NCBI RefSeq assembly: GCF_046630445.1
Contig: NC_092339.1
Coordinates: 56,739,001-56,803,000 of the forward strand
Source of the DNA: Rutidosis leptorrhynchoides
Taxonomy: Eukaryota > Streptophyta > Magnoliopsida > Asterales > Asteraceae
DNA: 64,000 nt
Direction of reading: 5' to 3'
A program made the position numbers and the translations under genes. The notes beneath the pieces are model-generated. The model saw only the letters and a list, made by a program, of their open reading frames with translations, was not told where the DNA came from and ran no database searches. This document shows positions 12,901 to 22,558 of the stretch, piece after piece (position 1 is the first letter of the stretch; each line of letters opens with the position of its first letter).

Positions 12901-13887
12901 GGTCCAATTAGAGCCAAGAGTAGTCTTCAATACAACATCTCCAATGCCCTCTATATTGAGTTGTTTATCGTCCGCCAATCTCACCTTGCCTTGATATGAA
13001 CGAAAATTCTTCATCATGCTTTTGACATGAGTAGCATGAAACGAAGCTCCCGAATCCAAAATCCAAGACTCCATAGAATTTTCAACACTACATAAAAGTG
13101 CATCATCACTTTCTTCCTCGGTCAAGTTCACACCTTTCGCCGGACCATTTTTACAATTCCTTTGAAAGTGTCCTTTTTGATTGCAACCCCAACAAACAGC
13201 TTCACTTCTATCTTTCGATGGATACCTCTTCTTAGACTTCTTTCTACCCTTCTTCTCACCGCGATCAAATTTCCTACCACGGTTGTTGGTACTTAACAAA
13301 GAACCGGATGTCGATTCCCCCGAGTTTCTCCTACGAGTATCTTCACCAAGAATCAAATCCCTTATTCCTTCAAACGCTAGCTTAGTAGTTCCCGTAGAGC
13401 TACTAACTGCGGTAACCGTACCCGACCAACTTTCCGGTAATGATGAAAGCAAGATTAGTGCCTTTAACTCATCATCAAACACAATATCTACCGATGCTAA
13501 CCTCGATATGATGTTGTTGAACTCGTTGATATGATCCGTTGCACTCGTACCTTCCTTCATCTTCGTATTGAACAATTGTCGCATGAGAAAAACCTTATTA
13601 GAAGCGGTAGGTTTCTCATACATGTTAGAGAGTGCTTTCAAGCAAGCAAACGTCGTCTTCTCATTCACAACGTTGTATGCAACGTTCTTAGCAAGTGAAA
13701 GACGAATCGCACCCAAAGCTTGACGATCCAAAAGCGTCCAATCGGCATCGTTCATGCCTTCGGGTTTGGTCTCTAACAGAGGTTGATGTAGCTTCTTTTG
13801 ATACAAGTAGTCTTCGATTTGCATCTTCCAAAAGCCAAAGTCTCTTCCATCGAATCGGTCGATTCTAAACTTCCCGTCTTCCGCCAT
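9937..13887 (-). pseudogene. Copia gag-pol polyprotein with one internal stop
   Basis: This is one frame of about 1316 codons. I place the start at 13887 (MAEDGKF...) because a longer upstream reading begins inside the LTR. Domains in order: gag with CCHC knuckle CWGCNQKGHFQRNC (about residues 231-244); aspartic protease LDSGAS (about 276); integrase HHCC zinc motif from LWHRRLGH (about 400) and catalytic D,D,E (HTDVFG, SDNGGEY, HNGVAER, about 460-570); reverse transcriptase with YVDDM (about 1000); RNase H with GYADADLGG and STTEAEYMA. A TAA at 10639-10641 splits reverse transcriptase from RNase H; everything else is open. The domain order gag-PR-IN-RT-RH is that of Copia, and the gag start resembles the Tork/Tnt1 group (inference). 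Confidence 0.93.
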
Positions 13888-13909
13888 CGTTCCCTTAACG
13901 AAACCTTGT

Positions 13910-13921
13910 GCTCTGATACCA
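13910..13921 (-). other. Primer binding site (tRNA-iMet)
   Basis: On the minus strand it reads TGGTATCAGAGC, two bases inside the 5' LTR. It is complementary to the 3' end of initiator tRNA-Met. Confidence 0.9.
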
Positions 13922-13923
13922 GT

Positions 13924-14370
13924 TGTAAGGATATTAGGACCCAAAACAACGCAAGTGATTCAACAAGATCACTCACCGATAGTAATTTTACAAGATTACT
14001 AACCCACTTAATGAACGAAAGATTATAAATGCAAGAAATGTAAATCGACACAAGAGATAACGTGGTTATATGCAATCGTTGTGATTGCTTTAGTCCACGG
14101 ACCAACTAGAGAATGTATTTACTGAATATTTGTGGTGTGTTTACAATGAGTTACAAGAGGGTCTATTTATAGAATGATTTAAGGAGTAAGCTAAAAACAA
14201 TTCCTTGAAGCTTCATGTGAGTTTCCTGACAGCTTCATGGAGGCTACATGTGAGTGTCCTGACAGCTTCGTGGAAGCTACATGTGAGTTTCCTAACAACT
14301 TCGTGGAAGCTTCGTGTGAGTTTCCTGAAATCTTCCCTCTAATTGTTTAAAGTTCTCCATATCTCCAACA
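13924..14370 (-). repeat. 5' LTR of the Copia element
   Basis: This is the promoter-bearing LTR of the minus-strand element, with TG...CA ends. It contains tandem 'cttcatgtgagtttcctgac'-type repeats near 14205-14320, with one unit more than the 3' LTR. Confidence 0.92.
14161..14173 (-). promoter_or_regulatory. Probable TATA box of the Copia LTR
   Basis: The minus strand reads TTCTATAAATAGACC about 200 bp into the LTR, where the U3/R boundary would be expected. The same sequence is kept in the other LTR. Confidence 0.65.
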
Positions 14371-14375
14371 AGTGA

Positions 14376-15483
<1,108 letters not shown>

Positions 15484-15962
15484 TAGATAGAAATAGGGGT
15501 GTTCACGGTCCGGTTTAGTTCGGTTTTGACTAAATCCAAACCAAACCGGTGCTCACGGTTACAAGATATGTCAAACCAGACCAGACCGAGAATGTTGTCT
15601 TGTTGGACAGTTTGGTCCGGTTTGGAGCGGTCTGTTTTGACTGGTTATTCTTTCTTTTATGGATGAGTTTCGATCTAGTGTTACTCATGTCCTTATTAAG
15701 ATGGATAAATGACGTATATACTATGAAGCATTATTTCCATGGCAAAGAAGTAATAATAGTAAGAACTATTGTTAGAAAGCTTGAAATAAGGTTAGATGAA
15801 TATGTGAATATTTGCATTGAGGAATGTACTCAATTTGGAATGTACTCAGTTTGCTTTTATATGCTATTTGTTAATCTGTAACACACAGTAGCAAAAGATA
15901 ATGACAATATACAATGACCTTTTATATTAAAGAATGGATTGAGCATATCAAACTAGCATGCG

Positions 15963-15990
<28 letters not shown>

Positions 15991-15994
<4 letters not shown>

Positions 15995-16359
15995 ATAATT
16001 TAGTAGGCTTATAACTACCTTTAGTGGTTTGATTCTTGATGTTATAATTCAGTAGGCTTATAACTACCTTTAGTGGTTTGATTCTTGATGTTATAATTCA
16101 GTAGGCTTATAACTACCTTTAGTGATTTGATTCTTGATTTAGAATACTAATAATGAAGTGTAAGAACAAAGATGATAATGGAGAGAAAGAAAGAAACACT
16201 TTGTAAGTGTGAGAAATGGTGCAAGTTTAATGCTTGCATTCATGAGTATTTATAGCCTAAAATCTCAATATAAAAATACATACTTTGTGTACCAAAATTG
16301 ACTATATGTATACACCAAAATTGACTATCCATATCTATATTATTATTATTATTATAACA
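15991..16359 (-). repeat. 3' LTR, Copia element 2
   Basis: TGTTATAA...TTATAACA. On the plus strand its left edge consists of three tandem 49-52 bp copies of the terminal sequence (from 15991, about 16040 and about 16092). A TATA-like sequence lies near 16244-16256. Confidence 0.92.
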
Positions 16360-16521
16360 CTCCCCCTTGGATAGCAATTTTATTTTGTTGAAGATCAACT
16401 ATAAATTACTGCCTCGTTAAAAACCTTGCTAAAGAAAACCCAGTGGGAAAAAAACTTTAGCTAAGGGAAAAAGAGTGCAGCATGGAGTTGACTCCCCCTC
16501 AAGTAGACATCGCTTCAGCTG

Positions 16522-19500
16522 TTACATCATTTGAACATGTCTCATGCCAATGTTATGAACGTGTGTTCTGAAAATAGCAGTTGGAAGTGCTTTCGTGAAA
16601 AGATCAGCAGAGTTTTTGTTAGATTGCACATATCTCATTTCAATCTGGTTGTCCTTAATGAGATTTTGAGTGTATGAGAAGAATCTAGGTGGTATGTGTT
16701 TTGTTCGGTCACTTTTGATATACCCTTCTTTCATCTGTGCTATGCAAGCTGCATTATCTTCATAGATAGTTGTTGGACTTTTATCGCGTTCTAGTCCACA
16801 AGAATCAGTAATGAGTTGTGTCATTGATCTCAACCAAAAACATTCTCGAGTAGCTTCATGTAATGCAATCACTTCGGCATGATTTGACGATGTAGCAACA
16901 AGTGTTTGTTTTTGAGAACGCCATGATATTGCAGTACCTCCATTTAGGAATACATATCCAGTTTGAGATTTAGCTTTATGTGGATCAGATAAATAACCTG
17001 CATCTGCATAACCAACCAAATCTTGTTTTGATTCGTTAGAATAAAATAATCCTAAATCAGTAGTTCCTCGAAGGTATCGAAATATGTGTTTGATCCCATT
17101 CCAGTGTCTTTTGGTAGGAGCAGAGCTGAACCTTGCCAACAAATTAACTGCAAAAGAAATGTCAGGTCTTGTACAATTTGTAAGATACATAAGAGCTCCA
17201 ATTGCACTAAGATATGGTACTTCTGGTCCAAGAATGTCTTCTTGATCTTCACATGGACGAAATGGATCAGCTTCAACATTGAGTGATCTAACAACCATAG
17301 GAGTACTTAATGGTTTTGCCTTGTCCATATTGAAACGTTTCAAAATCTTTTCAGTATATGTTTTTTGATGTACAAGTAAACCATTAGGCATATGCTCAAT
17401 TTGTAAACCAAGGCAATACTTGGTTTTTCCGAGATCTTTCATTTCAAATTCTTTCTTTAGAAGTTGAATGGCTTCATGGATCTCTTTATTTGTACCTATG
17501 ATGTTAAGATCATCAACATAAACAGCTATGATCACATATCCGGATGTTGTTTTCTTAATGAAAACACAAGGGCAAGTAAGATTATTTGTATACCCTTTGC
17601 TTATCAAGTAATCACTTAATCGGTTATACCACATACGTCCCGATTGTTTTAACCCATATAAAGATCTTTGTAATTTAATCGAATACATTTCTTTGGGTTT
17701 TGCATTTGATGCTTCTGGTACCTTAAATCCTTCAGGTATCTTCATATATATATCACTATCAAGTGATCCATATAGATAAGCAGTCACAACATCCATGAGA
17801 TGCATTTCTAAATTTTTAGAAACTGCCAGACTGATTAAGTACCTAAAAGTAATTGCATCCATAACAGGAGAATAAGTTTCTTCATAATCAATTCCCGGTC
17901 TTTGAGAAAAACCTTGAGCTACAAGTCTAGCTTTATACCTTGTAACTTCATTTTTCTCATTTCTTTTTCGGACAAAAATCCATCTGTATCCTACAGGTTT
18001 CACATCTTTAGGAGTGAGAATGATGGATCCGAAAACTTTTCTTTTATTGAGTGATTCTAATTCAGCTCGTATTGCTTCTTTCCATTGAGCCCAATCATGT
18101 CTATTTTGACATTCAACCATAGATGTTGGTTCTGGATCATCATCATTATTCATGATGTCATATGCAACATTAAATGAAAATTTCTCATCAAGATTTTTCA
18201 TTTCATTTCGGTTCCATAATATTTTTGAATATGCATAATTGATTGCAATTTCTGTATTGACATCATCAATCTCCTCTGCAGTAGGAGTACTGATTTGTGG
18301 TTCTTCTTGAACACTTTCTTTTACTTCATTATCAGCTGATTTTCTTTTTCGAGGATTTTTATCCTTTGAACCGATTGGTCTTCCACGTTTCTGACGTGGC
18401 AAAGATTCATGAGTGACGTTATTGCCAGCTTTTGGAATTTCAATTCGAGCTGGAGTATTTACTGCTGGTATATATGATTTTGTCACCGTTTTTGTATCTG
18501 TAAATGCATCAGGCAATTGATTTGCAAGTTCTTGTATATGCATTATCTTTTGAACTTCTGTCTCGCATTCTTTTGTGCGAGGATCAAGATACTTTAATTG
18601 AGGTTCACACCATGAAACATCATTTTCTTTATTTTTCATTTCTCCCCCTAATCTAGGGAACAATGTTTCATTAAAATGACAATCAGCAAAACGTGCTGTA
18701 AAAACGTCACCTGTCATAGGTTCAATATACCTTAATATTGAAGATGTTTCATATCCAACATATATTCCCAACCTCCTTTGAGGACCCATTTTTGTACGTT
18801 GTGGTGTCGCAATTGGAACATACACTGCACAACCAAATGTTCTAAGATGGGAAATATTTGGCTCTTGACCAAAAGCAAGTTGTAGGGGGGAATATTTATG
18901 ACTTGCACTTGGTCTGATGCGAATCAATGCAGCAGCATGTAAAATTGCATGACCCCATATAGATACAGGGAGTTTTGTTCTCATTATCAATGGTCTAGCG
19001 ATTAACTGTAAACGTTTAATCAATGACTCGGCTAAACCATTTTGTGTATGCACATGAGCAACAGAATGTTCAACAACAATTCCTATAGACATGCAATAGT
19101 CATTAAATGCTTGAGATGTAAATTCACCAGCATTATCAAGTCTCACCCTTTTAATGGTGTAATCAGGAAAATGAGCTCTCAATTTAATAATTTGGGCAAG
19201 AAATTTTGCAAATGCCACATTACGGCTTGATAACAGACAAACATGAGACCATCTGCTAGATGCGTCTATTAGAACCATGAAATATCTAAATGGTCCACAT
19301 GGTGGATGAATTGGTCCACATATATCACCTTGAATTCTTTCAAGAAACATTGGTGATTCTTTCTCAACCTTAAGTGGTGAGGGTCTAGTTATCAATTTTC
19401 CAAGAGAGCAAGATGTACATGGAACCATTGTATCATGATGGATTTTTCTATCCTTTAGTGGATGTCCATGAGTACATTCAATAATCCTTTTCATCATTGT

Positions 19501-19986
19501 TGATCCTGGATGGCCTAATCTGTTATGCCATAAACTGAATACACCAGGATCAATATATTTTTCGTTAACTACCATATGTATTTCTGGTACATTTATATGT
19601 GTATAATGTAATCCAGAACTAAGTCTTGGCAGTTTTTCAACCACATGACTCTTGTCAGTGATACTTAAATATTTCTCATTTTCTGTTGTTACTGACTGAT
19701 AATCATACCCGTTAAGGTATATGTCGGAGAAACTCAATAAATTTCTGCTTGACTTGGGAGAAAATAAGGCATCATTTATTAAAAATTTTGTACCATTTGG
19801 TAGTATGAAATTTGCCTTTCCTATACCTTTTATCAAGTTAGCAGGTCCTGATATTGTATGTATAGTTCCTTCCGTTGGTTTTAGATCAATAAAATATTTC
19901 TCGGATTTAAGTATAGTGTGTGTAGTTCCACTGTCTGCTATACAGAGATCTCCACCACTTGATTGATGTTGTATTCCAGCAAAAAT
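16522..19986 (-). CDS. Copia pol: protease, integrase, reverse transcriptase, RNase H
   Basis: The frame is open from just after an in-frame TGA (19987-19989) to 16522, about 1154 residues. No ATG precedes the protease, so expression must rely on splicing or recoding. Protease ADSGTTH lies near residue 19. The integrase HHCC motif starts at LWHNRLGHPG (about 155) with CTSCSLGK, and catalytic residues sit in QGDICGP, RLDNAGEF and HTQNGLAES. Reverse transcriptase has YVDDL near residue 822; RNase H has GYADAGYLSD near 990 and ends in RHVQMM. Length and domain order are normal for Copia pol, with no internal stop. Confidence 0.92.
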   Translation of the reverse strand: MFAGIQHQSSGGDLCIADSGTTHTILKSEKYFIDLKPTEGTIHTISGPANLIKGIGKANFILPNGTKFLINDALFSPKSSRNLLSFSDIYLNGYDYQSVTTENEKYLSITDKSHVVEKLPRLSSGLHYTHINVPEIHMVVNEKYIDPGVFSLWHNRLGHPGSTMMKRIIECTHGHPLKDRKIHHDTMVPCTSCSLGKLITRPSPLKVEKESPMFLERIQGDICGPIHPPCGPFRYFMVLIDASSRWSHVCLLSSRNVAFAKFLAQIIKLRAHFPDYTIKRVRLDNAGEFTSQAFNDYCMSIGIVVEHSVAHVHTQNGLAESLIKRLQLIARPLIMRTKLPVSIWGHAILHAAALIRIRPSASHKYSPLQLAFGQEPNISHLRTFGCAVYVPIATPQRTKMGPQRRLGIYVGYETSSILRYIEPMTGDVFTARFADCHFNETLFPRLGGEMKNKENDVSWCEPQLKYLDPRTKECETEVQKIMHIQELANQLPDAFTDTKTVTKSYIPAVNTPARIEIPKAGNNVTHESLPRQKRGRPIGSKDKNPRKRKSADNEVKESVQEEPQISTPTAEEIDDVNTEIAINYAYSKILWNRNEMKNLDEKFSFNVAYDIMNNDDDPEPTSMVECQNRHDWAQWKEAIRAELESLNKRKVFGSIILTPKDVKPVGYRWIFVRKRNEKNEVTRYKARLVAQGFSQRPGIDYEETYSPVMDAITFRYLISLAVSKNLEMHLMDVVTAYLYGSLDSDIYMKIPEGFKVPEASNAKPKEMYSIKLQRSLYGLKQSGRMWYNRLSDYLISKGYTNNLTCPCVFIKKTTSGYVIIAVYVDDLNIIGTNKEIHEAIQLLKKEFEMKDLGKTKYCLGLQIEHMPNGLLVHQKTYTEKILKRFNMDKAKPLSTPMVVRSLNVEADPFRPCEDQEDILGPEVPYLSAIGALMYLTNCTRPDISFAVNLLARFSSAPTKRHWNGIKHIFRYLRGTTDLGLFYSNESKQDLVGYADAGYLSDPHKAKSQTGYVFLNGGTAISWRSQKQTLVATSSNHAEVIALHEATRECFWLRSMTQLITDSCGLERDKSPTTIYEDNAACIAQMKEGYIKSDRTKHIPPRFFSYTQNLIKDNQIEMRYVQSNKNSADLFTKALPTAIFRTHVHNIGMRHVQMM

Positions 19987-20137
19987 TCATATTGAACTTC
20001 ATATATAAGAAATAAATAGTGAGTACATTAATATTACACAATATTTTAAACGCAAATAGATAGTACTGAAACATTTAGCAAACATAATGACAAAGACAGA
20101 CGATATTAAATCGTTTATTTTTCAAAAGACACACAAC

Positions 20138-21172
20138 TTAAACATTCAAGAAATCTTCATATAAATCAGATGGTTTCTCAGTGACTGTTGGATCAATATT
20201 ATCCACAAAATTTACTTCCTTTTCTTTACCTTTCAGCGAATCCTGATACATCTTAACAAGATGTTTAGATGTTCGGCAAGTATTAGCCCAGTGGCCCATT
20301 CTACCACATCTGTAGCAAGATTCTTCAGAATTTTTAGAAGAATTTTCTTCAACATCTTGTTTAATGGGCTTGTTTTGTGGTTGATATTTATATTTTCGTG
20401 GATTACTATTTCTTTGACCACCACGGCCACGACCACGACCACGTCCACGCCCATTACCATTACCATAAGGATGGTTTCTACCATAGTTATGGCTTTTGGC
20501 ATGATGATGGTGATGGTTATTATAACCACGACCTTGCCCGCGTCCTTGTCCCTGTTTATAATTATTTGCAGTATTTGCTTCAGGGATTGCAAGTGTACCA
20601 GTAGGACGGGATTGCTGATTTTTCATTAATAGCTCATCATTTTGCTCTGCAACTAAGAGATATGAATTAAGTTCAGGATATGTTTTGAACTTTAGCATTC
20701 TCAAATTTCTTTGCACTGTGATGTTTGCAGCATTCATTGTGGAGAAAGTTTTCTCCATCATGTCTGCATCACTAATTTCATGTCCACAGAATTTAAGTTG
20801 TGAACATGTATTATACAGAGCTGAGCTGTATTCATTTACTTTCTTAAAGTCTTGGAACCTTAATGTTCTCCATTGTTCCATTGCAGCTGGAAGTAAAATT
20901 TCTCTTTGATTATTGAATCTGCTTTTGAGACCTTCCCATAAAACATGGGGATCTTCTACAGTCACATAATTATTTTGTAAGCATTCATCAATATGTTGAT
21001 GAATAAAGCAACATGCCGTAGCTTGTTCTTTTTCAGAACAAGTGTTGTTTTCATTTATGGTTTCAAGAATGCCCATTGATTTAAGATGCATTTTTACTTT
21101 TATAACCCATGGCATGTAGTTGTTTCCAGTTGATTCTAAAGGAGTAAATTTAAGCTTTTCCAGATTCGACAT
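20138..21172 (-). CDS. Copia gag (capsid/nucleocapsid), separate frame
   Basis: A 344-residue protein starting MSNLEKLKFTPLES. The N-terminal part is a capsid domain of the UBN2/gag type. A low-complexity Asn/Gly/Arg/His stretch (about residues 205-265) precedes one CCHC knuckle, CYRCGRMGHWANTC (about 285-300). The protein ends YEDFLNV, stop. About 150 bp with stops in all readings that I followed separates it from the protease frame. It would form the virus-like particle and bind element RNA. The separate gag frame fits reports that some plant Copia elements make gag from a distinct short RNA; that link is inference. Confidence 0.9.
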   Translation of the reverse strand: MSNLEKLKFTPLESTGNNYMPWVIKVKMHLKSMGILETINENNTCSEKEQATACCFIHQHIDECLQNNYVTVEDPHVLWEGLKSRFNNQREILLPAAMEQWRTLRFQDFKKVNEYSSALYNTCSQLKFCGHEISDADMMEKTFSTMNAANITVQRNLRMLKFKTYPELNSYLLVAEQNDELLMKNQQSRPTGTLAIPEANTANNYKQGQGRGQGRGYNNHHHHHAKSHNYGRNHPYGNGNGRGRGRGRGRGGQRNSNPRKYKYQPQNKPIKQDVEENSSKNSEESCYRCGRMGHWANTCRTSKHLVKMYQDSLKGKEKEVNFVDNIDPTVTEKPSDLYEDFLNV

Positions 21173-21387
21173 TTTCTATTATCAAAAATTAAAACAAACA
21201 TCATGATAAATTAGAGTCAATTTATATTCATAAGTATATAAACATTAAACATAAATTTAATATAACATAAATGATAAGTAGGTGACAGTGTCGACCATGT
21301 GTAAGCAATCATAAATAAATGTTATATAACAAAAATATAAATATTAGTAAACATAAATGAAAATTTGGCGACAGTGTCGACCATATA

Positions 21388-21500
21388 TTTTTTCAGGTGG
21401 TATAACCGACCTATATCATTCTGGTGGTATAACCGACCATATATCATTTTGGTGGTATAACCGACCATATATCATTTTGGTGGCAGAGCCAACCATATTT
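21388..21500 (-). repeat. Leader tandem repeats, ~28 bp unit
   Basis: About four copies of a unit containing GGTGGTATAACCGACC (plus strand) lie between the primer binding site and gag. Two looser 'cgacagtgtcgaccat' copies are near 21285 and 21370. They are noncoding in the element's 5' leader. Confidence 0.8.
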
Positions 21501-21511
21501 AGTATTAAGAT

Positions 21512-21527
21512 TATCGTGCTGATAACG
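21512..21527 (-). other. Primer binding site region, not the usual tRNA-iMet 3' end
   Basis: Directly after the 5' LTR the minus strand reads CGTTATCAGCACGATAA. It lacks the TGGTATCAGAGC seen in the other elements here. It may pair with an internal part of a tRNA (half-tRNA priming as in some Copia elements); which tRNA I cannot say. Confidence 0.5.
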
Positions 21528-21892
21528 TGTTATAATTTAGTAGGCTTATAACTACCTTTAGTGGTTTGATTCTTGATGTTATAATTCAGTAGGCTTATAA
21601 CTACCTTTAGTGGTTTGATTCTTGATGTTATAATTCAGTAGGCTTATAACTACCTTTAGTGATTTGATTCTTGATTTAGAATACTAATAATGAAGTGTAA
21701 GAACAAAGATGATAATGGAGAGAAAGAAAGAAACACTTTGTAAGTGTGAGAAATGGTGCAAGTTTAATGCTTGCATTCATGAGTATTTATAGCCTAAAAT
21801 CTCAATATAAAAATACATACTTTGTGTACCAAAATTGACTATATGTATACACCAAAATTGACTATCCATATCTATATTATTATTATTATTAT

Positions 21893-21896
<4 letters not shown>
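21528..21896 (-). repeat. 5' LTR, Copia element 2
   Basis: 369 bp, apparently identical to 15991-16359, including the triplicated 49-52 bp unit, which in transcript sense is the LTR's 3' end. Confidence 0.92.
21781..21794 (-). promoter_or_regulatory. Probable TATA box of Copia element 2
   Basis: The minus strand reads GGCTATAAATACTC, about 105 bp into the LTR, upstream of the presumed transcription start. Confidence 0.65.

Positions 21897-21948
<52 letters not shown>
21897..21948. repeat. (AT)n tract
   Basis: Continuation of the microsatellite that was the target of the Copia insertion. The matching left part is at 15963-15990. Confidence 0.9.
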
Positions 21949-21951
<3 letters not shown>

Positions 21952-22260
21952 CGGTCCGGTCCGGTTTTAGCAGTTAGCTTTTTTCTCAAACTGTAGTCGG
22001 ACCAAATAACCCGATTTGGCCAAAACTTAAACTGTCGAAGGGTAATATAACAACTCAATTAACCCGGCCAAACCAAACCAAATACCTCGGATTGGCCGGT
22101 TCGTACGTTTAAACAGTTCGGTGAACACCCCTAGATAGAAAGCCTATCCGTTCTTATTTTATCTGCATTTAAAATAAAAAATATTACTCGTAATTAGTTA
22201 GAGAGAGAAAAGAAAATAAAAAGAAAACCACTCCACTTCCACTCATTGTTATAAAACATG

Positions 22261-22549
22261 GAGAAAATTGTGCGGTTGGTCCTTGTGGTTTATATGAAAT
22301 GGGATGTTTGGTCCCTGAACTTTATTTTCGGGGTTGTTGGTCCCTGTGATTTTCAAAACATGTGTGGTTGGTCTCGACAGGGACCAAATACACAAGTTTT
22401 GAACTTTCATTTTCGGGGTTGTTGGTCCCTGACAGGGACCAACCACACGTGTTTTGAATATCACAGGGACCAACAACTCCGAAAATGAAGTTCAGGGACC
22501 AAACACCCCATTTCATGTAAACCACAGGGACCAACCGCACAATTTTCTC
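22261..22549. mobile_element. Foldback MITE with 9-bp target duplication
   Basis: This 289-bp element folds into a hairpin over nearly its whole length. The ends GAGAAAATTGTGCGGTTGGT and their complement extend inward for more than 100 bp of imperfect pairing built on 'ggttggtccctg' motifs. The duplication TAAAACATG is perfect (22252-22260 and 22550-22558). Nine bp plus long TIRs suggests a non-autonomous Mutator-like element. Confidence 0.85.
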
Positions 22550-22558
22550 TAAAACATG

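Larger units (their letters stand above)
9301..14370 (-). mobile_element. Ty1/Copia LTR retrotransposon, complete
   Basis: It has LTRs at 9301-9714 and 13924-14370, both TGT...ACA, flanked by a perfect 5-bp duplication AGTGA (9296-9300 and 14371-14375). The primer binding site for tRNA-iMet lies next to the right LTR (13910-13921, minus strand) and a purine tract next to the left LTR. The left LTR lacks about 33 bp present in the right, because one repeat of a 'tgacagcttcgtgg'-type unit is lost. Confidence 0.95.
15991..21896 (-). mobile_element. Ty1/Copia LTR retrotransposon with apparently identical LTRs
   Basis: It has 369-bp LTRs at 15991-16359 and 21528-21896, with no difference found reading side by side. 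They are flanked by TATAT inside an (AT)n tract. The purine tract CCAAGGGGGAG (minus strand) abuts the left LTR. Gag and pol are separate open frames and both are undamaged over their main lengths. It is probably a recent insertion and possibly still competent, subject to how pol is expressed. Confidence 0.93.
15494..22131. mobile_element. Mutator-like TIR element (GGGGTGTTCAC ends) split by a Copia insertion
   Basis: The left end AGGGGTGTTCAC (15495-15506) is the exact reverse complement of the right end GTGAACACCCCT (22121-22132). TAGATAGAAA occurs on both outer sides (15484-15493 and 22132-22141), a 9-10 bp duplication as in Mutator-like elements. Without the Copia insert the element would be about 0.7 kb, rich in CGGTTTGGTC-type repeats and with no transposase. 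The Copia element entered its (AT)n core. Confidence 0.7.

Noticed and set aside
11546-13534. Plus-strand frames of 67-117 codons within the first Copia element
   Set aside because: Antisense shadows of the gag-pol frame.
15549-15881. 110-codon plus-strand frame in the Mutator-like MITE
   Set aside because: It begins in CGGTTTGGTC-type repeats and shows no recognisable domain; most likely chance.
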